Positions 34,950-46,052 of a DNA stretch of 64,000 bases are shown here, in pieces; position 1 is the first letter of the stretch; every line of letters starts with the position of its first letter. Position numbers and translations under genes: made by a program. The stretch lies in assembly GCA_964020085.1 (NCBI GenBank), contig OZ026597.1, forward strand, positions 22,825,721-22,889,720, read 5' to 3'. The stretch is from Micromussa lordhowensis. Lineage: Eukaryota; Cnidaria; Anthozoa; Scleractinia; Lobophylliidae. The notes beneath the pieces were generated by a model. It saw only the letters and a program-made list of their open reading frames with translations, made no database searches and was not told the DNA's origin.

Positions 34950-36331
34950 GACCTAGGCTACTCCACAGGACCTAACTTAATCCATGAGGGGGTGCGCACC
35001 TAAACGAAAATTTGTTGCCAGGAAAACCGAGCAGTGTTCCTGTGTCGATTAAAACTTGACACTTTTCTTGGAACACTCAGGGTCCCTCTGGATAATGATA
35101 TATCAGTGGTGGCCTAGTAACGAGTTTGTTGTCGTTACCAAGCGTTCTCTCCGACAGCTGAATCGCGAACCAAATCAAATGTAAATAAATCGAAAACCGA
35201 ATCGAAACCGAAGAATAACGCGAACTATACCGAATGAAAACGAGTCAAATCGAGGAAAAATTTCCGTACAATTCCATATTTAAATATGTATACAACTTTT
35301 TCATTTTTTTCACGAATGTTGCAGTCATGCGTCACGAGCTGTACGCGTAGTTAAATGGGGAGTGTACGTAAATTTTTGCCCCAAACAGGAAATGTTTTGG
35401 GCCGGAATCTGTTATGACACAAAATAACAACAACACCAACCATAACAAAATAAAACTAGTTGACGTCAGTTTTATTATTTCGTGGTTACAGCAGTTAAGG
35501 AGTCATCGCCACCAGTGAAGGCTACCTACGCCTACAATTTGTAGACGGTCTAAGCTCTCTGCGCCTGCGTGGTGCAATGCAGGACTTAATTGGGTAGGTT
35601 CGCCCCACAAGGCAGAATTAACAAATAGACAAATCTATAGCTATCTAGGTGTTAAAACTGCTGGACTTGTGAGATAAGCTTCCCCAAATACTTCCTTATC
35701 CTACCAACTGAGTAGCTAACTAACTCCTCGGCTATTCCAGGCACGTCTCCACTTTGATTCTTTGCTTGGTACAATTGGTCTCTTCATGGTAGATTCCTTC
35801 TCACGGGCTCTTTGTAAGATAGTTAACTAAGGTGTGTGCAAATGATGTCCCATCAATCCCAGGCTTAAATTAACATTAGCTAGACATATACTATTTAACT
35901 GGTAAAGAGAAACTTAACTTATCTCCTCTCCAATAGTTAAATAGTTTCTTTAGTTAATTTTCTGGATAAACCTTGCCGAAAAGTTCTTCTTAATTACAGT
36001 GCCACAACTGTTATAAAGAAGAGCTTGAAAGAAATAAAAATTATCGCTATCACGGTGCTAAGCGGGAGATCGCGCTGAAGCCGAAGTCGAGCCGAACTGC
36101 TGACGACGAACAGTGACGAATCGAAAAAGTGCCGAGCCCAGGAAACCTAAGGGGAGACCCATACCAGACCCCGAGGGAAAATTAAGCTTTTAATCTAAAT
36201 TATGTTAGACCGAATCCGAAGGTTTATTTAGTTATTGCCGAATGTTAAGGTTTATCCAGCGCGCTAGGTTATTAACCCTTCCCCCCTACCCACAAATAAT
36301 TTCACTAACCGCTACCATCACAGGCTTGTAA
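34950..36331 (+). repeat. 1.4-kb direct repeat, copy B
   Basis: Same-orientation partner of 22826-24213, offset by about 12.12 kb. Both ends of the match and most internal blocks are in register. The longest identical blocks are those listed for copy A. Confidence 0.85.
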
Positions 36332-37970
36332 CTCTTGAGTGTAATTGCGAAGGGTAGTTGCGAGAGAACGTTTCTGACCAGACTGTAGATAAAGGATGAG
36401 GACGGTTGTACAGCTGTTGGAGAAGCCGAAATAATAATCAATTAGGCTTAACCACAGAATACCCTGCCACTTGAGTCTATACATTCATCGACCTAAGAGT
36501 AAATATATTAAATTGTTTTAATTTTTCTTCTTAAATTTAACCTTCATGGAGCACATTTTAGTCTGAATATTGAGGTTGTAAGTCACTAGAAAGAAATAAG
36601 AATATTTCGCTTGTTTGTGTTCAATGTGAAGTTAAGTAATTCGCTCCCAATTTTTTTCTTAGCATCTTAGTCTACTAAAAATAAAACAAGAGTTCCAAAA
36701 TAGAATTCCCTTTCATTCTTTAGTTTGGTCAGTTAGAAGTGATGTCGCGCGAAAACTACGCGACGAAACAATTTCATTGATTTACACGTAAGACAAGTCA
36801 AAATTCACTGTTTTGCTGCAAATTTAGGGCACTTAGTTTATCAACCACCGCTTGAAGAATACTTTTTATAAAACACACTGTTGAGGTTTTTGTAAGAAGC
36901 AAAACTTACCTTTCTGGTGCCTTGGACAATTGCAGAAATACGGCGCGCGTGTGAAGTATTCATGCTTCAATGTCGTACATGCTTCAGTTGATAATGTTCT
37001 TCTTCAAACTTTTTCACTTGTTTCTCCCTTGACTTCTGCAAATAAAATATGACATGACCTTTCACTGACGAGCTAGCGAGATGGCGAGATGCTAAGAAAT
37101 TCTGTTGGTAAAATGCGAACATGCTTTTTTTTTTTCAACCGAACTTACAATGGCGGCCGAGACACTGCAACATTAATTAAGCTTCAAATTTAGAAATGAG
37201 AAACATGAATTTATACTTACAAGACTTGACGACTTCCCTTCTAAAACGCCATTTGTGCTTCTTGAAATATTTCCAGTTAAAGTGGTACTTTTTGAAAGGT
37301 TTTTACTGAAGAAATGTCATATAATTTATCTATTTAATGTTGTACAACACAAGGTTTCTGTCATTTCTTTCCGAAGTTGAACAACAAAACTCGAAATTCG
37401 CGCCACGTTGTCGTTCGCCCCACGTGATTTCATAGTTTCTTGTGATTGGATAACAGTTCTGCACGGGTTTCCTGCAAACTTTACAGCTGAATGATTTTCT
37501 CCTGATTTCTCTTTTGAAAAATCAATATTTTAACACCTTTCCAGATTTCGTAAGTTTTGAATTCATGATGAGGATTTCATGTTTTGTTTTACGAAACAGG
37601 TAAGTAATATTAAAGAGAGACTCAAGATAACGAGCAACAAAATCTATTAGAGCGTCACTTGACATGACCTGATTAAAGTGTAAATTCTTCCCAGCTGTTT
37701 CTTACTTCCTTTCCTTATAAGGACTTGAATCTCAATTGGGTAAAATAGTGAACGTAAACAGTACTAGATGCACTGCTTTTTTTTACTGCCGGTATTTGTG
37801 ACTGGTTGGAAGAGATCACAAAGATCAAGAAGGTGCAAATTTAAAACTTACGTTGTTGAAAGCGGTGCCGAGTCTATTTTTTTTTTATCCGGTTGCTTGA
37901 GTAACTTGAACTTTGAACAACTAGCCCCGAATCATTCATACTAAAAGAATCATTTATTAATTTTTTTTTA
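36332..37970. other. Intergenic, no feature seen
   Basis: AT-rich with homopolymer runs (for example T at 37123-37135). No gene, RNA or repeat that I can support. Confidence 0.5.
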
Positions 37971-37975
37971 TTTAA

Positions 37976-38990
37976 GGTGGTATGATACCCTAAAATACGG
38001 CGATGCTCAAGAAAAATTCAATTTCATGAAAATAGAAGATTTAAGACCCTTGAACACTTGTCAAAAACACTTTCAAACAATCTTGCCGAATTTTCCTTTA
38101 GATGAGTGTGAAATATGAGGAAAGTACACAGAGGTATAAATTTTTTTACGTAGCAGCGGCCATAGCAACGGTTTTTTACTATAAGACCGTGACCAAAAAT
38201 ACAGATTAGTTTAACAAATATGAACGAAACTATGTAGAAAAGTTTGAAAGACATGTATAATTCGATTTATATAACTACTTGTGAAAACCTTTGCCTCGAA
38301 TTGCCATCACAGGCTCATTCATTTCCCTTATGAAAACGAATATTTCCTACAACTGCAGTAACTTTTTACAAAATAGAACAACCAGTACACCCTCTCCCCC
38401 GAGATCCAATCTGAACCCCCCCTCCTCTATTTGTGGCTTGTTAAATGATCAATTCTTCGTGTAAGAAACTTTAAGTGCATTTTCTGAAATATCTACTTTT
38501 ACAACGACTGACTTCACGCCAACATTTCTACTTTGCAAAATATTTAAGTAGACTTTCTGAAACTTGGGCTAATCAAAGACCAATAGTGTCGTGATGCAAT
38601 AAACCAAAAAAATCGTAACATTTTAACGCCTGTTACGTGACATGAGATGATTTGTCCACTGAGTGTGGTGTAAAATAAGGTTATTTCCAAATAAAGCCTG
38701 TTAAAAGCACTGAAAACAAGAATTGACTGTCAAAACTTAGGTTCATTGCACAGAACAAAACATAAACTTGCACGATATGCCTGTTTGACAGTCAAATTTT
38801 GTTTTGTAAAAGAGCAGGTAGTGTTGGCGTCAATACTATAAAACACTACCTCAAAAGGCTGTTGCTGGTTGCCATTTTGAGTGAAACCTTCAAAATTGAT
38901 TTTCTCTTTCCGAGTGCAATCGCACACAATTGATCTTTTTTCACCATATTTAAACTAACTTTTTGGTCCCTTTTAGGGTACCATTCCACC
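37976..38990. mobile_element. piggyBac-like MITE
   Basis: Terminal inverted repeats GGTGGTATGATACCCTAAAA and TTTTAGGGTACCATTCCACC, with TTAA directly outside both ends (37972-37975 and 38991-38994). TTAA flanks are typical of piggyBac elements. The 1015-bp interior has no transposase. Confidence 0.8.
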
Positions 38991-38994
38991 TTAA

Positions 38995-39553
38995 TTGCTT
39001 TTATTTATCTGTCCGTTTATTTATTTATCATTTTTGTTGCTCAAGGTAGTTACGTTGTAATAGTGTTAAAATACAAACAAAACGAAATGGAACAGTGTTT
39101 TCCGGATTTTCAGCAGAGGACAACCTCGTGGGGTATAGCCACGAGTGTCTTCCTGAAAATTTCCGTCCATTGGTTATTCTCCTAGAATTTCCGAAAATGC
39201 GAAGCATTTCGAAAATTCAAACAATTTCGGTTTTTCCCGGAAACTGTCTACCTTATAGGGAAGATATTTGTTTACAAACATTGTTTTTGTTATTTTAATG
39301 TTCAAAACGTTAAACAAAAGAATTATTTGTTTCACCAGCCAATAGTTCTCTGGTTGGCATATTAATAAATATAGGTGACGTCACTGATATTTTTGCTATG
39401 GAATGCAGATCTCAAAAGGACTTGTATGTTACACTACATGTATATTATATGAGCAACACATCCATTTTATTTTACCGCTGATCGAAGCGTTTGATTTCTC
39501 AGAGGCTGTCACTGGGGAAACAAGCGAGCTCAAACAGCGGGAGCAGTTAAAAG
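38995..39553. other. Upstream region of the HAD-like gene
   Basis: It contains the palindrome TGACGTCA at 39376-39383, about 170 bp before the start codon. This is a perfect cAMP-response-element consensus. No TATA box at a convincing distance was found. The open frame at 39095-39298 looks like chance. Confidence 0.4.
39376..39383. promoter_or_regulatory. CRE-type palindrome upstream of HAD-like gene
   Basis: TGACGTCA, the consensus site for CREB/ATF bZIP factors, lies about 170 bp upstream of the ATG at 39554. A single 8-mer can occur by chance, so the role is only possible. Confidence 0.3.
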
Positions 39554-39890
39554 ATGGATAAGTACTCCAGTATGGTCCAAAAGCTATTATCGCTGAGTAT
39601 CAAGCTAGTAGCGGTGGACTTTGATAAAACAATTATCAATGTTCACACGGGAGGCAATTGGCAGTTCACAAGCAAGAGCTTAGTTTCTCGTGTACGACCA
39701 TCTTTCAAGCAGTTTTTCGCGGCAATGTTGAATTCCAGTGATCTACACGTTGCTGTTGTGACTCATTCACCGCAAATTCCTCTTATTCGTGAGGTTTTAG
39801 AGCAGGCTTTGCCTGATTGTGACACTAGTCGAATTCATTATAGAGGGACAGATGGGAAGTGGAAAGAAGTCAAAGGAGTCCCCAAGGAAG
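39554..39890 (+). CDS. HAD-like gene exon 1
   Basis: It starts at the first ATG of the open frame (39554) and ends at donor GTATTA (39891), leaving one base of a Gly codon. It holds HAD motifs I and II and the segment RIHYRGTDGKWKEVKGVPKE. Confidence 0.85.
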
Positions 39891-42800
39891 GTATTATTGT
39901 ATTTGTTGTACGCAAGATCTACGTACTGGTTAAAGCTCTACTGCCGTTCCGCTCAGAAACACTGTTTTTTTCCCTACACAAATGCAGTTTTTTTGCTAAT
40001 ACTTACATGTATGCACCTACATCAACATGTACGTACATGTATTAATGTTAAGTTATAGAGAGAGAGTCTGAGGGGAAGCTGGGCATAGACATGGCCTTTG
40101 AAGCTATTTTAATATGTACAGGTAGCTGAAATGTTTTGGAATCATGTGTGCTAAAGCCATCTGCAGTCAAGTGTCGATCGGTACCCTTGTTACATACTCT
40201 CAATCATCACTTGATTGATACTCGGTTGACACCTTGGTTTACACTCTTGATCAACACTTAAAGTGCCTATAACCCCAAAAATTTTTTTTCGTTTCCTGAA
40301 ATCTTTGTATGGAATTAGGAAAAATGCCGCAAAAATTTTTGCAATTGATTAAAACCCGAATTTTTTATGAATTTTTAAAGTGAGCGTTCTTTGTAGCAAG
40401 GCCGAGCAAAGCGGAGAATGAGACTAGTGACGTCATTCCAGGCCTTTGCTCGCATCGCTTCGGTTATTGTCCTTGTATTACGGGTTCGGTGTTTTCAGCG
40501 TTCAGTATTTTGTTGAAAGAACGTTTATTCAACTCAAAAAATACGTAATAATCGCATCAATTGAGAATGTCGTCCAGCGATACTAGCTTGATTCAAGCTT
40601 GGAATTCCGAGGCCGCAGAAACGGAGGTAGAGTACGACTTAGAAGTCGAGGTGTGATCAAACGCGAGCGAACAAGAAGACAACAAAGATGATGTCATATG
40701 AACCAGAAGATGCCTACGCATCAAGTGGCTCCGATACATGAACTGCTGCTTGCGGTCTTGCTTCTGTAGCAATCAGTACAACGGTTGAAAAAGTGGCCTG
40801 CTCCCTGCTTTTTCTACGACGTTTCGCCACAGGTTCGACTTGCGAGCCTCGAGCGTTGTGTACACAAGTTTCCGGACTTTCCAAAGCGTCTTTCTTTCTC
40901 TGTCGTAAACAAGAAGGCGATTAAAGGCCTGGAATGACGTCACAAATCGCGCTATACCCAGACTTCTTTAAGCGATTCTGCTGCTCGGTCGTGTTTTGAA
41001 AAAGTGCGCTTTTTACGATCTTTAAAAATTCATAAAAAATTCGGGTTTTAACCGATTGCAAAAATTTTGGCGGCATTTTTCCTAATTCCATGCAAAGATT
41101 TCACGAAACAAAAAAAAGTTTTGGGGTTTATAGGCACTTTAATATTTTAGTCAACATTCAGTTGGTCAAGAGTTGACTCATTTTTACAGACATGCCATAG
41201 GGTGCAGATCAATACATATGAGTTGGTCGACACTCGGCCGACTGTCAATCAAGAGTCAACTGAGATGTTGATTGAGTGTTGGTTGAGTATCGATCAAGAT
41301 GTTGATCAAGTTTCGATTGAGATGTCAATTTTTAGTGTTGTTTGAGGGTCGATCAAGAGTATTGATTGACACTCAACTGTAGATACATGTACCTTTAGTA
41401 CACATGGTCCATTTTTTAACTTGGAAAATCCAAGTTGTAGGTATGGATGCGTATCACTCCATCCTTTCTTCCTTCCTACCTTCTGCCTATTCCTGTTATA
41501 CTTTTTGTGATCAAATCTGCGGACCACTGTATGAAGCTTTCACACACATTATATAAAGGTAGAGTTTTATTCAATCTGAGGGTGAAACAATTCCTCACAG
41601 AATGATTAATTTTAATTTTTGTTAGAAATATTTCTAATTTTTTTTTTTGGCATTTCTGATGCAAGTACTCAATATCTTACCAAAGAAATGATCTACATTA
41701 AATAGATTTTCACATGAACATCTCTATACATAGAAGCTAATTGTATAAATAGCTCATTTCCCAAAGGTGACCGCTTAATACATGTTCAACCATACTCAAT
41801 TGCTGAAAAAGATGTAGAAAATCACAAAATTGATGAGCTGTATGAATTTTTGAATAATTCAAGCCTAGATTAAAATTTTTGGACAATCACCAGACAAGAG
41901 AATTTAGGAGAATTTGAACAACAAGTTTCATTTAAAAAAAATTATTTATACAGTATTGTAAATAAATACACACAGTACAGACATGGTGAAATGATATGAA
42001 CAAATAGTTGAAATTAAATACAAATGTAGAAGTAAAGACATTACACAAGGCTGGGAGTTCACTGATTTCACCTTGGAATTGGATAAAAGAACAAAAGAAA
42101 AAAATGAAGTTATTAGAGTTCGGGGTATTCATAGGATTAGGAACAGGGCTTAATTTTGCTGATCTGACCAGATGTGGTGCTGTCCTTGTGGTATGGTGAC
42201 TCTACATTGACTACAGTTTTGTGGATTTCTACGATCTCTGAAAAGGTAACAGAGAAAGAAAAAAACACTGATATTGGCTGGGAAAATAAAGACCAAAACA
42301 ATAGGAAAGGAAATGAGAATCATACACTAACTTGCCTTGGTGATCGGATAACAAGCAGTTAATAACAATATGTATGTTTTTCATATGGGCCATACACTCC
42401 AATTTCTCTAATTATGCAGTCCTCCCTTATATTAATGGAATTTCTCAGCCTCTAACGAGACTTCTTCAAAAACATGATGTCTGAGTTGTCAGCAAGCCAT
42501 TCAGGACATTACAACAGGAGTTTCCCTCTCCTAAGTCTCGGCCTCCGATTGAACTTCAACCAAATGTGGTTTACAAAATATCTTGTGCCGACTGCACATG
42601 GAGCTATGTAGGCGAAACTGGCAGATGCTTTGAAACTAGAAAGAAAGAACACATGAGGAATGTGGAGTCTTACACAAGAGGTTCCAACATTGCTAAACAC
42701 GCTTGGTCTTCGAATCACTCTATTGACTTTAAAAATTCCCAAGTGATTGATAAGGGCTCTTCCCGTATTCGTAAGACGCTAGAATCTTGGCACACCGCTT

Positions 42801-45219
42801 CAATAAATCATGCAGACAATAATTCAAGGCCGCTCCCTAGTCAATACTCTTTTCTCTTGAAGAACAATTAGTTTATTGTCCCATTTTAATATATTCCTTT
42901 TATAGCCTCACCTTATTCTGTATATAATGTAGTTGTCGTTTTTTCCATTTTTTATCCATCGAAGGCTGTAGTCTGACAGCCGAAAGCTTGAAAGTTTTTA
43001 ATTTTATATCTAGCCAGTGAACGTTTTTTTAAATAATTTTTAATATGCCTTGTCCTGGCTATGGTTCCTCTATTTTTAACAATAATACTACTAATAATAA
43101 TACTAATAATATTAATAATAATAATAAATAATAATATTTTAAGAGGAGGCTTCCAATCACCCAAAGGTTGTTTTCTGAAGGGTCCTCTAGAGAAAAAAAA
43201 AGAAAGAAAAAGATAAAAATACATTAAAATAAAAACATAAGACTAAGAACTAAGACTACAAACTAAGGCTTGGGCAAGGATCAGCTATAACTTCATGATT
43301 GTTTTCAACAGTGTCACATCTCCTCGTGTATTCTCTTTTTGTTGCGTTTTGCACTATTTCTTAGCAATGCCAGTGGACTTTAACTTTAACTTTACCTACA
43401 GATTATAACTTCTCAATTCAGTGGCATCAAAATTGCCACTGTCTACAGACGATCCATTTTCCACATTGAGTGGCTTATAGCCACTTTGAATGTTTAAATA
43501 GCCTACTCTGGATCATTTGTCAATGACTCACAGAAAGCATGAATGTTGGGTGAGTACAAATCATTGATCACTCGCCCGTTTGAAGAGTACAATTTTAAGC
43601 TTAAGTACTGATAATACTCCTATATTTTCCATTTTGGCAACAATATCTCTAAACAAAAACTTACCAGACGTGTGCTTTCTTGTACCTTTTTTTATCTTTT
43701 GAGATGCCTGTTTCACTTGTATGAAGTGATACTGCTGTTAACCTTTTTTTATCTTTTAAGAATTGCCCAAATACTGTAATTTGCCAATAATACAGAACAT
43801 ACAGTAGTGTGACATAAATATGACTTCCTCCAGTGATAATATACAGTACAAAACAGTTACATGTCTATAAAGGGATACTGCTGGTCTCTAGTTGAGCTGA
43901 CAGTAATTAGTGCATGAGAATTAGAATTGAAGGTTTGCTTGCTGAGAAATGATTTTCATGAATAGTCATCTTGAAATAGAAAACTGCTTTGAAAATTGAA
44001 AGAAATAACATCAGTCTTCCACATACCACATAAGTTGTTGACTCTATGGAATATCTTGATTCTATGGATACATGTATATGCAAATTCAATATAGTGCCAG
44101 CTATTTGTTTGGCTGTGGAAACTATGGAAATCATTTCCGTTGAGTGTCAAAAGTTGATTTTAAAAAACAAGGATTAAACAGTAAAATCAGTCATCAATCC
44201 TCAGGAGGCATCTCATAAGAAAGCCCAACACAAAATGTTAAGCTGGACTTCTGTAAATACGAGTAATCATTATGGAAATTTTTTGGGGGAGGGGGGCACT
44301 TTTGGGGCAAGTACAAATTACATTGGGCGAGTGGATTTTGATAGTCACTCATCCCAATGGCGAGTGCTGTGAAAATGTAGTTTCCAACACTGGCATTGGC
44401 AAGCAGGTGAGTGTTAATTTCCAACATTGTAAGTGGAAACCAACAGGCTCAATAAAGCTGGGCTGTTTGTGCTTATTCTGGATTATACTGGTGAGGCATT
44501 ATTTTAGCACAAGTGCAGCAAAAAGTGAATATTTTTAGACAGGCCTGGGTCACTGGCAGCTGAGGTCTGTCTTGTGCCCTGAGCTGGCAAATTCTTTCCT
44601 ACATGTAGGTTACATATTGTAGATGTCTGGCTCTAAACCACAAGTGAGCTGTTTTCATTAAATCTAGGTTTTGTTACTGTACTAGACTAGTAGTTAATAG
44701 CCATGTTATTCAAGAGACAGAGTATACTTACTTGTGAGCTTACAACAAATATATGCCAGGAACTCTACCTTTCTATGGTGAAAAGTTGTTGAGTATCAGA
44801 CCCCAAAAGAAACCAAAAAGCTTATGCATTATGTCTGTTCTTTAGCCTCAACAGTTTATCTACAGGTTGTAAATGTAAACTGAAGTGAATGCAAATTAAA
44901 TTTAATTGAATAATACATACCAGTAAAAAGCATACACTGTCAGTTGATAAGTAATAAACTAGGAGAATGTATAATATACATGTAAATTGTCATTTAATGT
45001 GATTTTTTTCTTACTTTTCATTGGCTGAGAGCCCAACATGTGAGCTGCAAATAACTGCCTACTAATTATGGTCTGCTCATGCTCGGTATCGTTAAAATGT
45101 GTTTTCCTGCTCATGCATAATTTTAACCATGCTCTTGTGTGAAAAATGGCAGATCACTTCCCTGTGCAGTCAGAGAGTGATTTAAATATGAAAACTAACT
45201 TGGTGATTGAATGATAAAG

Positions 45220-45257
<38 letters not shown>

Positions 45258-45710
45258 TTCAGTGTCTCTCAGATCAATTAATTGCTCTAATCAATTCATT
45301 AGATCTGCTCACCACTGACAAATCACAATATTTTATGATAACCGAGTATGAATAAACAAATAAATAATAGTTGCTTCAGAATGTTTGAAAATAAGGGAAA
45401 GTGATTATTTTGAAAGAAGAAGTTTTGAGAGATTTTGAGAGAAAAGCACAGTTGAGCTGTTATTGAAAAAATACTCAGTTATGAATTAATGGTACTTGTG
45501 GTTTGTAAACCTTGTCACACAGGAAAACAACAGCATATTGAATCCGTGCTCAATCAAATCGAGAAAGACCACAGCGTAAAGATTAAAAGGAAAGAAGTCA
45601 TTCTCTTGGATGATGATGAACAAAACATTTCAGTGGCTCAGAGCTGTAAAATGAAAGCACTTCTTATCAAGGGAGAGGATAGTCTTGATGAGCTACTAGA
45701 ACAGAGGTAG
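39554..45710 (+). CDS. HAD-like phosphatase, two exons
   Basis: Exons 39554-39890 and 45523-45710 join in phase 1 to give 174 residues. HAD motifs are all present: motif I VAVDFDKTIINVHTGG (nucleophile Asp22, acid/base Asp24), motif II Thr70 in VAVVTHS, motif III probably Lys114 in GKQQH, motif IV ILLDDDEQN (Asp142-144). HAD enzymes with this set are usually Mg2+-dependent phosphohydrolases acting through a phospho-aspartate. The substrate here is unknown. The small size and lack of an obvious cap suggest a C0-type enzyme. No signal peptide or membrane segment is seen, so it is probably cytosolic. The 5.6-kb intron is full of transposon relics. Confidence 0.85.
40160..40257. repeat. Degenerate GATCAACACTTGATTGA-type repeat, left part
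   Basis: Phrases such as ATCACTTGATTGATACTCGG and CTTGATCAACACTTAA recur. The same repeat type resumes at 41143-41385, so the piggyBac-like element has split the tract. Confidence 0.65.
40262..41138. mobile_element. piggyBac-like MITE with decayed coding remnant
   Basis: Terminal inverted repeats start AGTGCCTATAACCCCAAAAA and extend, with mismatches, over more than 120 bp. TTAA flanks both ends (40258-40261 and 41139-41142). The interior at 40567-40900 reads MSSSDTSLIQAWNSEAAETE and goes on into a frame broken by stops, which looks like a decayed ORF carried by the element. It lies in the intron of the HAD-like gene. Confidence 0.8.
41143..41385. repeat. Degenerate GATCAAGAGTTGA-type repeat, right part
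   Basis: Short irregular units such as GATTGAGTGTTGGTTGAGTA and GATCAAGATGTTGATCAAG. It continues the tract at 40160-40257. Confidence 0.65.
42398..42871 (+). pseudogene. Penelope-like element C-terminal fragment with GIY-YIG domain
   Basis: In one frame, SNFSNYAVLPYINGISQPL leads to an in-frame TGA at 42482-42484. After it come a KPFRTLQQEFPSPKSRPP-type linker, VVYKISCADCTWSYVGETGR (the GIY-YIG nuclease core), RKKEHMRNVES and a stop at 42869-42871. Penelope-like elements encode a reverse transcriptase fused to such an endonuclease. Here the reverse transcriptase is absent and the frame is broken, so the copy is dead. It lies in the intron of the HAD-like gene, same strand. Confidence 0.85.
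42872..43075 (+). mobile_element. 3' end of the Penelope-like element
   Basis: The sequence after the broken endonuclease ORF, including GGCTGTAGTCTGACAGCCGA and CCTTGTCCTGGCTATGGTTC, runs directly into a microsatellite. This arrangement is common at retroelement 3' ends. The element's limit is set by the microsatellite. Confidence 0.5.
43078..43136. repeat. AAT/ACT microsatellite
   Basis: About 59 bp of AATAATACTAATAATA-type trinucleotide repeat directly after the Penelope-like fragment. Confidence 0.9.
43137..45229. other. Rest of HAD-like gene intron
   Basis: AT-rich sequence with scattered ACATGTA phrases. No exon or repeat that I can support. Confidence 0.45.
45230..45347. repeat. 118-bp inverted-repeat MITE
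   Basis: Arms starting ACTCGGTTATCGCAAAATAT and ending with the near reverse complement ATATTTTATGATAACCGAGT, with a spacer of about 50 bp. Non-coding, in the intron. Confidence 0.7.
45523..45710 (+). CDS. HAD-like gene exon 2
   Basis: The acceptor is CTTGTCACACAG and the stop TAG is at 45708-45710. The phase completes the Gly codon begun in exon 1. It encodes GKQQHIESVLNQIEKDHSVK and EVILLDDDEQN, supplying HAD motifs III and IV. Confidence 0.85.
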
Positions 45711-46046
45711 ATACGTCTTTATTCTTGCTTTGGAATGTGTGTATACTAAATGAACACACAGAACATTTTATATTTTGTTAACTGTGAGTTCGCTATAGTG
45801 GTCTTGTGCACACGCATGTAAACCTGTGAACTCAACCGGGATGTAATTATATTTTTAACCATTCAAAATCTGCTACTTTCTTAAGTGTTATTAAAAAGGG
45901 TTTCAACATGTATGACATAGCAGTGGTTCATTATCATCAGTGGGCGAAATGTTTTGAACTGAGTCACATTTTAGAAAAACTTTAGATGGTCGAACCAGGC
46001 GTGCTAAATTCAATATGTCCAGCCCTTATTGAAACATCTAATGCTA

Positions 46047-46052
46047 AATAAA
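46047..46052 (+). terminator. Possible polyadenylation signal of HAD-like gene
   Basis: AATAAA about 340 bases after the stop codon. Other AT-rich hexamers are nearby, so this is a moderate guess. Confidence 0.4.

Noticed and set aside
22826..36331. Giant LTR retrotransposon with 1.4-kb LTRs
   Set aside because: No TG/CA ends, primer-binding site, polypurine tract or gag-pol coding between the copies, and similarity extends upstream of both copies.
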